Below, one piece after another: positions 15,122-22,311 of a DNA stretch of 38,957 bases. Every line of letters starts with the position of its first letter. The first letter of the stretch is position 1. The translations under genes and the position numbers were made by a program. The notes under the pieces were generated by a model. The model did not search any database, had not been told where the DNA came from, and worked only from the letters and a program-made list of their open reading frames with translations. The DNA is from a virus, in the IMG/VR virus record IMGVR_UViG_3300045994_000190, positions 1 to 38,957 of that record; one strand, given 5' to 3'.

Positions 15122-15590
15122 ATTTATAGTAAAACGCTATCATGATTTTAGTTACGGCCATAGAGTGGTTGGTCATGAAGGGAAGTGCCGTCATTTGCAC
15201 GGACACAACGGGAGGGTTCACTTTCATTGTGTTGCAGATAATAATGAGTTAGATTCTATTGGCCGAGTTATTGATTTTGGAGAAGTTAAAAGCCGTTTAT
15301 GCATGTGGTTAGAAGATAATTGGGATCACAAGTTTTTGGCTTGGGAGAATGATAAAGTTATTAATGGCTTATTTATTTCAACTGAGGAATCTGAATCAGT
15401 ATTATGTACAGATTCATTTAATGAGTTACGAGAATCAATTGTTTTCGTACCATTTAATCCTACGGCTGAAAATATGTCAGAATACCTAGTTGATATAATT
15501 GGGCCACAACAATTACTTGGTACAGGAATTAAATTAGTTTCTGTTACTATTGATGAAACTAGAAAATGTTCGGTGACTTATGGCGAATGA
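15102..15590 (+). CDS. queD: 6-carboxy-tetrahydropterin synthase QueD
   Basis: 162 residues. Zinc ligands are H20, H33 and H35, with the catalytic C29 in the CxxxHGH signature (CRHLHGH). WDHKFL at 74-79 carries the Asp-His pair, and IDETRKC near the end is the conserved Thr/Glu region. It converts dihydroneopterin triphosphate, from FolE, into 6-carboxy-tetrahydropterin. Its first codons are unusual: residues 1-4 (MNQC) are read from the tail of the HNH gene in a shifted frame, so insertion apparently gave the gene a new start. It overlaps folE by 11 nt. Confidence 0.92.
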   Translation: MNQCKFRFIVKRYHDFSYGHRVVGHEGKCRHLHGHNGRVHFHCVADNNELDSIGRVIDFGEVKSRLCMWLEDNWDHKFLAWENDKVINGLFISTEESESVLCTDSFNELRESIVFVPFNPTAENMSEYLVDIIGPQQLLGTGIKLVSVTIDETRKCSVTYGE

Positions 15591-16191
15591 AAAAGACGGT
15601 GAAATTAAAGAACAACGATTAGCTAAAGGTACAAAGCAAGCTAATCTTGAAAGTGCAGCTAGTATAATTTTATCTTCAATTGGTGAGGATAGGTTTCGTA
15701 ACGGTTTATTAGAAACACCTGAACGTGTGGCTAAAGCTTGGATAGAAATGACAAGTGGTTATGCAAAGGATCCAAAAGAAATTCTTAAGTGTTTTGAGGA
15801 TGGAGCTGATGGTTGTGATGAAATGGTGATACGTAAAAATATACCGTTTTATTCAAGATGCGAGCATCATTTGGAATCCATAATTGGTAATTGTACGATT
15901 GCTTATATACCCAATGGAAAAATAGTAGGTCTATCCAAAATGGATAGACTTTGTGATATGTACGCAAAACGTCTTCAAGTGCAGGAACGTATGACTAATC
16001 AGATCGCAAATGCTATGTTTGAACACTTAAATCCATTAGGGGTTGGGGTTTGGATTAGTGCTAGGCATCTTTGTGTAGAAGCAAGAGGTATACGTAGTCA
16101 TAATTCGGAAACCGTAACACAAGCACTAAGAGGTAATTTTCTAACCGAGTCAGAAGTAAGGGCTGAATTTTTAGCATTAGCGAGATCATAA
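15580..16191 (+). CDS. folE: GTP cyclohydrolase I
   Basis: 203 residues. Zn-binding C94 and H97 in CEHHL, and C165 in ARHLCVEARG, give the three-ligand site of FolE type I. ETPERVAKAW (45-54) is the usual N-terminal helix. It opens GTP to dihydroneopterin triphosphate, the entry step of 7-deazaguanine synthesis. It begins inside queD, so the two are translationally coupled, and its stop at 16189-16191 is followed at once by the ATG of the AP2 protein. Confidence 0.93.
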   Translation: MANEKDGEIKEQRLAKGTKQANLESAASIILSSIGEDRFRNGLLETPERVAKAWIEMTSGYAKDPKEILKCFEDGADGCDEMVIRKNIPFYSRCEHHLESIIGNCTIAYIPNGKIVGLSKMDRLCDMYAKRLQVQERMTNQIANAMFEHLNPLGVGVWISARHLCVEARGIRSHNSETVTQALRGNFLTESEVRAEFLALARS

Positions 16192-16446
16192 ATGGATCAA
16201 ATTCTATTAAAAAGTCTACTTCACTATAACCCTGAAATAGGTTTATTTACAAGACTAACTAATTGTAAATATTCCAATTTATCAACTGGAGTTCTCGGTG
16301 TTTATCTAAGAAAAGATGGTTTTATTTATTTAAAAATTAAAATAAATAGAAAGCAACATCACTTAGGATATTTTAAAACCATAGAGGAAGCTAGTGCAGC
16401 TTACATAAAAGCTAAACGAGAACTGCATCTATTTGGAACTTTGTAA
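16192..16446 (+). CDS. AP2-domain protein, probable HNH endonuclease lacking its core
   Basis: 84 residues. Residues 4-20 (ILLKSLLHYNPEIGLFTRL) resemble the N-terminus of phage HNH-AP2 endonucleases. From residue 31, GVLGVYLRKDG then HHLGYFKTIEEASAAYIKA is an AP2/ERF DNA-binding domain. The HNH residues expected between them are absent, so cleavage activity is unlikely. It fits exactly between folE and dpdA with TAATG-style junctions. It may be a decayed homing endonuclease or an AP2 protein kept as a DNA-binding factor. Confidence 0.65.
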   Translation: MDQILLKSLLHYNPEIGLFTRLTNCKYSNLSTGVLGVYLRKDGFIYLKIKINRKQHHLGYFKTIEEASAAYIKAKRELHLFGTL

Positions 16447-17372
16447 TGAAGATATATTCCGCCGCAGTTTATACAAACCAGTATTGTCGTGGACAAAACA
16501 AGCATAAAGAACTTGAAGAACATGAGCAAGAAAAAGTTTATGACGCATCTAGGGGTCCAATTCTAGAATCATATCATTACGTTAGCAAACAAAAATTTGT
16601 TGATGAAATGAGGGCTGATGGCGCGAAGATATTTTTAGATTCTGGCGCATTTTCTGCAATGAATATTGGTGCAGAGATAAATATAGATAATTATTGTAAT
16701 TACATAAAAGAAAATAAAGATATTTTTTATGTAGATGATGATGTATTAATGGTTTCTATTCTCGATGGTATTGGTGATCCTTTAAAAACATGGAATAACC
16801 AACAGTATATGGAAAAACAAGGAATTAGACCACTTCCTTGTTTTCATTATGGTGAAGATCCAAAATACCTAGAGTGGTATATAAAATATTATCCTTACAT
16901 AACCATTGGAGGAATGGTAGGCAAGTCTAGAACCGATTTAACTAAATGGTTAGATAGAATCTGGTCAAACTATTTATTAGACTCTAGTGGGACACCTAGA
17001 TTAAAAGTTCATGCTTTTGGTGTAACATCAGATTCATTAATTGAAAGGTATCCTTGGTATTCAGTGGATTCATCATTATGGATTCAATCAGCATCTTTCG
17101 GGATGATTGTAACTAAAGAATTTAGAAATATCACAGTATCCACAAATTCACCAGCTCGACACGTTAAAGGATCTCATCTGGCTAATATGTCAAATGAAGA
17201 ACAAACTAAAATTCTAAAAATAATAACTGATGCTGGTTTTAATTACGAAAGATTAAGTACAATTTATCAAAGTCGTGTAGCGTACAATTTATGGTCAATG
17301 GGTGAAATTATGAAAGATCATAATCAAAAAGGATGTAACATGGATTTTAATAGAATTCAGGAATTATTTTAA
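16446..17372 (+). CDS. dpdA: DpdA-family 7-deazaguanine DNA transglycosylase
   Basis: 308 residues. It matches the tRNA-guanine transglycosylase fold as used by DpdA. LDSGAFSAM (64-72) corresponds to the DSGGFQ motif of TGT, with D65 as the general-acid-type Asp. IGGMVG (154-159) corresponds to IGGLAVG. HAFGVTS (189-195) and YSVDSSLW (205-212) supply the probable nucleophile D208. DpdA exchanges guanine in DNA for a 7-deazaguanine. No ArcS, QueF or Gat-QueC gene is seen in the window, so preQ0 is the expected base. It overlaps both neighbours by TAATG. Paralogous tRNA specificity is possible but less likely given the context. Confidence 0.85.
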   Translation: MKIYSAAVYTNQYCRGQNKHKELEEHEQEKVYDASRGPILESYHYVSKQKFVDEMRADGAKIFLDSGAFSAMNIGAEINIDNYCNYIKENKDIFYVDDDVLMVSILDGIGDPLKTWNNQQYMEKQGIRPLPCFHYGEDPKYLEWYIKYYPYITIGGMVGKSRTDLTKWLDRIWSNYLLDSSGTPRLKVHAFGVTSDSLIERYPWYSVDSSLWIQSASFGMIVTKEFRNITVSTNSPARHVKGSHLANMSNEEQTKILKIITDAGFNYERLSTIYQSRVAYNLWSMGEIMKDHNQKGCNMDFNRIQELF

Positions 17373-18319
17373 TGTTAAAAGAACTTAAATTTGTAGCTGG
17401 TGCCGTTGCTAAGAAAGACTTTGTAGCATTTCTAACCCACTTTGCAATTAAAGATGGAATAGTTACTGCCTACAATGGTCTTTTAGCTCTTAGTTCGCCA
17501 ATTGCATTTAATATAGATTGTAAGCCTAAAGCAGATTTATTAGTTAAAGCTATTCAGAACTGCGATGATACTGTGGTTCTTTCATTAACTGATACAGGTA
17601 GATTAAAAGTTCAAAGTGGAAAGTTTAAAGCATTTATTGAGTGCATTGAAGAAGAAACTCCGCTAATTGAACCCGAAGGAGAATTGTTTGATATTGACGG
17701 TGATTTACTTATTAAGGCATTGACTAGGGTTTATAACTTTATAGGTGATGATGCTAGCCGTCCTTGGGCTAACGGGGCATTATTAAGCAATGGTAGTATA
17801 TATGCCACCAATAACGTGTGCATTATTGAGCATTGGTTAGGATTTGCACCAGCAACACCAATAAATATTCCTAAACAAGCTATCCGTGAAATGATTAGAA
17901 TTGGTGATTCTCCTATTAAAATTCAAGTTTGTGAGAAGTCTATAACGTTACATTATGAGGATGGTAAATGGATAAAAAGTCAGTTGCTTGAAACAAATTG
18001 GCCTGATATGCTACGAATACTAAACGTTGAAAGTAATCCTATTAAATTTAATTCTGAATTATTTGAAGCTTTAGATGTGCTTAAACCTTTTGTAGATAAA
18101 CTAGGTTCTATTCATATTATAGATGGCATTATTAGTGCATCATCAGATTTAACAACAAGTGCAAATTATGAGATTTCTGATATGAACTTTCAAGCTATTT
18201 ATAATATAGATATGCTTAAACTTCTTAACGGTGTTGCCACATTAATTGACTGGAATCAACAACCAGCAAAATTCTTTGGTGATAAACTTCGCGGTGCAAT
18301 CATTGGAATGAGAAGATGA
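17372..18319 (+). CDS. Beta sliding clamp (DnaN-like)
   Basis: 315 residues, slightly shorter than bacterial DnaN (about 366). Three repeated clamp-like domains are suggested by the spacing of LFDIDGDLLIKALTRV, ALLSNGSIYATNNVCIIEHWL (DnaN-like Asn and hydrophobic strand) and SQLLETNWPDMLRIL, which parallels the EGRFPDYRRVLP signature of DnaN. A clamp would tether the phage polymerase encoded two genes downstream. It starts in the TAATG overlap with dpdA. Confidence 0.75.
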   Translation: MLKELKFVAGAVAKKDFVAFLTHFAIKDGIVTAYNGLLALSSPIAFNIDCKPKADLLVKAIQNCDDTVVLSLTDTGRLKVQSGKFKAFIECIEEETPLIEPEGELFDIDGDLLIKALTRVYNFIGDDASRPWANGALLSNGSIYATNNVCIIEHWLGFAPATPINIPKQAIREMIRIGDSPIKIQVCEKSITLHYEDGKWIKSQLLETNWPDMLRILNVESNPIKFNSELFEALDVLKPFVDKLGSIHIIDGIISASSDLTTSANYEISDMNFQAIYNIDMLKLLNGVATLIDWNQQPAKFFGDKLRGAIIGMRR

Positions 18320-18372
18320 AATTTATATTACTTATGTCGATAGTATCGGCAGTATGTTTTTCTAATCAGTGA
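18316..18372 (+). CDS. Tiny hydrophobic peptide (18 aa)
   Basis: 18 residues (MKFILLMSIVSAVCFSNQ), signal-peptide-like, starting by ATGA overlap with the clamp gene. Possibly translated by coupling; nothing else supports it. Confidence 0.25.
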   Translation: MKFILLMSIVSAVCFSNQ

Positions 18373-18395
18373 GTTTTATATTCAAGAGGTTATTA

Positions 18396-18452
18396 ATGAG
18401 AAATATATTAATTTTTATTCTTAGCCTATTATTTTATTTTGGATACAAATAG
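18396..18452 (+). CDS. Tiny hydrophobic peptide (18 aa)
   Basis: 18 residues (MRNILIFILSLLFYFGYK), one transmembrane stretch with basic ends. AAGAGG lies 6 nt upstream. The remaining gap to the polymerase (18453-18523) holds no gene I can support. Confidence 0.3.
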   Translation: MRNILIFILSLLFYFGYK

Positions 18453-18523
18453 AAATAGCGTAATTAAATCCATGCTCACAATGGGCAACTAATTCTTCTG
18501 ACTGCAATTCAGGATTTTAACTA

Positions 18524-20530
18524 ATGGCTCGTAACGACCAAACAGGGCTTTTTTGGGACGATTACGTTCCACCTAAAGTAAAGAAAGAAGTTATTAAAAA
18601 TACTCCACCAGAACCAGTGTGGTTAAGAGATGATTATTTACCGTATTTAAAAGAAGCATTAGAATTCAAAGTCGATTTAATGACTGAGAATGATTTGTAT
18701 GAAGCTTATCAAAATAAAGAAAGACTAGTTTTCGATATTGAGTCATACCAAAATTATTTCCTTATTGCTTTCATGTCTGTTATAACTAAGAAAGTTATAT
18801 TTTATGAAATACAGGAATACAATAAAATAGACCGAATGGCTATTTGTGCAATTATAGAGAATTTCACAATAGTCAGTTTTAATGGGATAAACTTTGATAT
18901 ACCTTTACTTTCATGTGCTATTGCTGGTTATGATACTTATAAATTAAAAGAAATAACCTATTCAATAATTCTTTATAATTTAAGGCCACATGAAGTTCTA
19001 AGACAATATAAAGCTAAACGCCCAATTCTGCATCACCACATAGATTTAATTGAAGTTGCTCCCCTAAGTGCTAATCTTAAAATTTATTCAGGTAGATTAC
19101 ATTGTGAAAAAATGCAGGATTTACCATTCCCTCCTGAGATAAGATTATCACAGGATCAAATTGCAATAGTTAGATATTATTGTATTAACGATCTAAGAAA
19201 TACTTTATTATTACATGACGCATTAATTACAGAAATTGATTTACGCATGGAGTTAAGTGCTGAATACAATGAGGAACTTTGTTCAAAATCTGATGCTCAA
19301 ATTGCAGAATCTGTAATAGGAAATGAATTAAAAAAGATGGGTTCGGGAAGGTTAAAAAGGCCAGAACCTGAAATTGGGGCTATTCATAAATATAAAACTC
19401 CTAAGTTTCTTAAATATCAATCGGCATTAATGCAATGGGTTCTTACTAATATTCAATATACAGATTTTATAGTTAATGAATCGGGAAAAATAAGCTTGCC
19501 TGAAAATGTTAAAACTCTTCCTATAACTATTGGTAAAATGAAGTACCAATTAGGCATAGGTGGATTACATAGCACAGAAAAATCAGTATGCTATAAATCT
19601 AATTCAGAATATATGTTAAAGGATGTTGACGTTGAATCATTTTATCCCAGAATAATATTAAATTTACAGTTATTTCCCAAGCAGCTCGGTAAACTATTCT
19701 TAACTATTTATAATAAAATTGTTATAAGACGTATTGACGCTAAAACTAAAGGACGAAAGAAAGAATCTGATTCATTAAAGATTGTTATTAACGGTTCATT
19801 CGGAAAATTTGGTTCTATATTTTCAATGTTGTATTCACCTTTTTTGGTGATTATGACCACATTAACCGGCCAATTAAGCCTATTGATGCTAATAGAACGG
19901 CTTGAATTAGCTGGTTTTCAGGTAGTCAGTGCTAATACTGACGGTGTTGTAACTTACCTTAGACGTGACCGAGAATTTGAGTTTAATGCAATTGTTAAGC
20001 AATGGGAACGTGATACTGAGTTTAAAATGGAAGAAACTTTATACTCAGCTCTTTATAGCCGTGATGTTAATAACTATATTGCAATAAAGACTGACGGTAA
20101 GGTTAAACATAAAGGAGCTTATTCAAATCATTGGAATGATAAAAATAGTACATTCAGACTTCATAAAAACCCGACCAATTTAATCTGCATTGATGCAGTA
20201 ACAGAATATTTAACTAAGGGCAAACGAATTGAAGATACTATTCTTGAATCTCGTGATATTACAAAGTTTGTTACTGTTCGGGATGTTAAAGGCGGAGGGG
20301 TTAAAGTATGGGGTGATAGAACTGAGTATCTTGGAAAATCAATACGCTGGTATTATGCAAATGATATTGAAGGAGCAATTGTCTATGCTAAATCAGGAAA
20401 TCGAGTTGCAAGAACTGAAAATGCTAAACCTCTAATGGAACTGCCAAAAGAATTTCCCACTGATATAAATTACCAGTGGTATATTCAAGAATGTGAAGAT
20501 ATTCTTATTGATATAGGCGCTAAAAATTAA
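18524..20530 (+). CDS. Family B DNA polymerase with proofreading domain
   Basis: 668 residues. The exonuclease domain has motif I VFDIES (D71, E73), motif II FNGINFDIPLL (D125) and motif III YCINDLRNT (Y219, D223). The polymerase domain has motif A KDVDVESFYPRIIL (D367/D369, Y374), motif B KIVINGSFGKFG (K419, N423, G428) and motif C SANTDGV (D473). Motif C reads NTD where DTD is usual, but the metal-binding second Asp is kept. The protein is shorter than T4/RB69 polymerase, with a compact palm/fingers. It works with the PrimPol/helicase, clamp and ligase found in this window. AGGA lies 9 nt before the ATG. Confidence 0.85.
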   Translation: MARNDQTGLFWDDYVPPKVKKEVIKNTPPEPVWLRDDYLPYLKEALEFKVDLMTENDLYEAYQNKERLVFDIESYQNYFLIAFMSVITKKVIFYEIQEYNKIDRMAICAIIENFTIVSFNGINFDIPLLSCAIAGYDTYKLKEITYSIILYNLRPHEVLRQYKAKRPILHHHIDLIEVAPLSANLKIYSGRLHCEKMQDLPFPPEIRLSQDQIAIVRYYCINDLRNTLLLHDALITEIDLRMELSAEYNEELCSKSDAQIAESVIGNELKKMGSGRLKRPEPEIGAIHKYKTPKFLKYQSALMQWVLTNIQYTDFIVNESGKISLPENVKTLPITIGKMKYQLGIGGLHSTEKSVCYKSNSEYMLKDVDVESFYPRIILNLQLFPKQLGKLFLTIYNKIVIRRIDAKTKGRKKESDSLKIVINGSFGKFGSIFSMLYSPFLVIMTTLTGQLSLLMLIERLELAGFQVVSANTDGVVTYLRRDREFEFNAIVKQWERDTEFKMEETLYSALYSRDVNNYIAIKTDGKVKHKGAYSNHWNDKNSTFRLHKNPTNLICIDAVTEYLTKGKRIEDTILESRDITKFVTVRDVKGGGVKVWGDRTEYLGKSIRWYYANDIEGAIVYAKSGNRVARTENAKPLMELPKEFPTDINYQWYIQECEDILIDIGAKN

Positions 20531-20531
20531 C

Positions 20532-20559
20532 TTGTGTTAAGTTTTAATTTTGGTATACT
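20532..20559 (+). promoter_or_regulatory. Putative promoter P5 (extended -10)
   Basis: TTGTGT (20532-20537), 16 bp, TATACT (20554-20559) preceded by TGG (extended -10). Six nt later GTAGTTTAAT follows, as after the putative promoter at 5326-5354. It directly follows the polymerase stop. Confidence 0.5.
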
Positions 20560-20589
20560 TTAACTGTAGTTTAATTATAAAGGATTCAA

Positions 20590-20784
20590 ATGTTATTTGG
20601 AAGTATAAAAAATAAAATACGACTATTTAAGCTTAAATTAGTTTATAAATGGTCTGCTGAATTTGGTTTAAACCCTGTAAGAATGAAACTAATAGGTAAA
20701 AATTAGTACATACTTAATAATGATGGTTCATTGCAAGTAATAGGTAGAAAACCTAGGGATAATTGGGAATTAAATGTCAAATAA
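20590..20784 (+). pseudogene. Small gene split by an in-frame TAG
   Basis: A good start (AAGGA, 6 nt, ATG) encodes 38 residues ending GLNPVRMKLIGKN, then TAG at 20704-20706. The same frame continues, protein-like, for 25 more codons (YILNNDGSLQVIGRKPRDNW, then a stop at 20782-20784) and overlaps the next start by 11 nt, as genuine neighbours do here. So either a single amber codon breaks a 64-codon gene, it is read through or suppressed, or it is a sequencing error. The 38-residue product alone (20590-20706) may also be made. Function unknown. Confidence 0.5.
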
Positions 20785-21037
20785 TAATGTGGTTACTTTA
20801 AAGTTAGTTAAGAAAATTAATGATGAAGGAAAAATTAATGAAGAAAAAATTCAACAAGATATATTATCTTGTGATTGTGTTTTACAAGCAGCTCAAGGAA
20901 ACCTTAGTATGGTTTTAATTATTGGTGAAATGCCCGATAGAAGTGTTTATTGTGCAGCTAGTACGGGTAACAAAGCCGATATTTTAATGGCTGTTGAGAA
21001 TTTTAAACGTAATTTATTGAACGGAGCTTATGACTAA
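20774..21037 (+). CDS. Hypothetical protein (87 aa)
   Basis: 87 residues, with a strand-rich core (VLQAAQGNLSMVLIIGEMPD) and a C-terminal helix. Overlaps the next gene by a TAATG junction. Looks like a small conserved phage protein; no function recognised. Confidence 0.5.
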   Translation: MSNNNVVTLKLVKKINDEGKINEEKIQQDILSCDCVLQAAQGNLSMVLIIGEMPDRSVYCAASTGNKADILMAVENFKRNLLNGAYD

Positions 21038-21216
21038 TGTCTGAAGAAAATAATCAAATTATATTGACTAAAGAAGAACAAATTGAATTATTAAAATTTG
21101 TAAAATTCTTTAAATCGTATAATCCTGAATACCGAATGGCTGATGGTATGAAAGCTAATTTTATTGAAGCTAGAAAGAAAGTTGAAAAAATATACGATAG
21201 ATTTTACGGAATTTAA
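21037..21216 (+). CDS. Small hypothetical protein (59 aa)
   Basis: 59 residues, charged and helical (IELLKFVKFFKSYNPEYRM). The start overlaps the preceding stop (TAATG) and its stop lies 1 nt before the nuclease ATG, so it is operon-linked. No motif recognised. Confidence 0.5.
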   Translation: MSEENNQIILTKEEQIELLKFVKFFKSYNPEYRMADGMKANFIEARKKVEKIYDRFYGI

Positions 21217-21217
21217 A

Positions 21218-21661
21218 ATGGCAATTAATATCAGAACAAAAGGTGCATCTGCTGAACGCGAGATTGCAACTACTTTAAACGGAATAATAATTAAGGTCTT
21301 AAAAGAAAAAGACCCTACTATTACTTTACAAAGTAACCACAATTATTTTGTGCAAAGAAACCAGCAACAAACCGCAGTTGGCGGAAATGACCTTATTAAT
21401 ACTTATGGCTTTGGAATAGAAGTTAAACGTCAAGAATTATTAAGTATTAATACGTGGTGGAAGCAATGCGTTGCCGCAGCTAACAAAAATGGAGAAACTC
21501 CTGTTTTGCTTTATAGGCAAACAAGAAAGCAATGGAAGTGCGTTATGGGAGCTTTTGTAGGCTTACCTAATAATCAATTTGGTGCATGTAGAGCTGAGAT
21601 TGATTTTGAGACGTTTTTACTTGTATTTGAGAAGCATGTACGACATAGGATAAATAGTTAA
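21218..21661 (+). CDS. Holliday-junction-resolvase-like PD-(D/E)XK nuclease
   Basis: 147 residues. The pattern AEREI (Glu), AVGGNDL (Asp), FGIEVKRQE (ExK) followed by SINTWWKQ matches the archaeal-type resolvase/VRR-like PD-(D/E)XK nucleases seen in phages. They cut branched DNA, for example before packaging. The ATG at 21218 follows the previous stop by 1 nt; an in-frame upstream ATG lies inside the previous gene. Substrate is inferred from the family. Confidence 0.7.
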   Translation: MAINIRTKGASAEREIATTLNGIIIKVLKEKDPTITLQSNHNYFVQRNQQQTAVGGNDLINTYGFGIEVKRQELLSINTWWKQCVAAANKNGETPVLLYRQTRKQWKCVMGAFVGLPNNQFGACRAEIDFETFLLVFEKHVRHRINS

Positions 21662-21745
21662 ATGGATAATAAAGAATTTTATTGTTTATTATTTATTATA
21701 ATATTCTTAACTATATGCAAACTTTATCTTAGGAACCCTTTATAA
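21662..21745 (+). CDS. Tiny single-TM peptide (27 aa)
   Basis: 27 residues with one hydrophobic helix (CLLFIIIFLTICKLYL) and a basic end. It starts directly after the nuclease stop and overlaps the next start (TAATG). Function unknown. Confidence 0.35.
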   Translation: MDNKEFYCLLFIIIFLTICKLYLRNPL

Positions 21746-21891
21746 TGAAAGAATTACCTGATAATTATAAAACTGCATCAACTGGTGATCTTGAACTTCT
21801 AGAAATTAATCATAGAATACAATCTAATGAGCATCAATCGTTAGCAGCTTTAATTAGGCGTGAACTTAAGAAAAGGAAGAAATTAAAATGA
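21745..21891 (+). CDS. Small basic hypothetical protein (48 aa)
   Basis: 48 residues; a strongly basic C-terminus (RRELKKRKKLK) suggests nucleic-acid binding. AGGA upstream. It overlaps the neighbours on both sides by TAATG/ATGA junctions. Confidence 0.45.
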   Translation: MKELPDNYKTASTGDLELLEINHRIQSNEHQSLAALIRRELKKRKKLK

Positions 21892-22007
21892 CATTTAAAG
21901 AATTTTTAAGTAAACCATTTTCAAATATACTAGGATTTATACTAGGTTTTTTACTTTTTATAGGAATATATGGTTATGATTGGTGCAAAATTAAACTCAA
22001 AAAATAA
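21888..22007 (+). CDS. Small single-TM protein (39 aa)
   Basis: 39 residues: amphipathic N-terminus, a transmembrane helix (ILGFILGFLLFIGIYGY) and a basic tail. ATGA overlap with the preceding gene and a 38-nt overlap with the next. Confidence 0.4.
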   Translation: MTFKEFLSKPFSNILGFILGFLLFIGIYGYDWCKIKLKK

Positions 22008-22311
22008 TGGAGGTAGTACTGATTATTATGCTTTACCTTTACCTTCTATAAGTGATATAGAATTAATTATCTGTAAAATTGAGGATGAAGGAATATCAGT
22101 TAATGATGCGGCACATTTAATTCAAGAATTATGCCCACAAACATTAAATGATCTTATTGAATATAAGGATATGAAACCTTGGCAACATGAAGTTTTTAAA
22201 GCGTGTTATGCAATAAAAGAACGGGCAGTTAAAAATGGTGGTAGTTTTATTCGTGAAATTAACAAAATAATTTATTATGCATTAAGAGGAAAGAAACTAA
22301 ATGAGAACTGA
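21970..22311 (+). CDS. Hypothetical protein (113 aa)
   Basis: 113 residues from ATG 21970 (AGGA 4 nt upstream); ATG 21976 is an alternative. Predominantly helical, containing PSISDIELIICKIEDEG and CYAIKERAVKNGG. No domain recognised. It overlaps the thyX start by 11 nt. Confidence 0.5.
   Translation: MVMIGAKLNSKNNGGSTDYYALPLPSISDIELIICKIEDEGISVNDAAHLIQELCPQTLNDLIEYKDMKPWQHEVFKACYAIKERAVKNGGSFIREINKIIYYALRGKKLNEN

Noticed and set aside
14519-15152. Group I intron in queD
   Set aside because: The exon-like halves would join in frame, but non-coding space outside the HNH gene is only about 54-70 nt, too small for a group I core. I also cannot place an intron-terminal G together with a pre-splice U at the junction.
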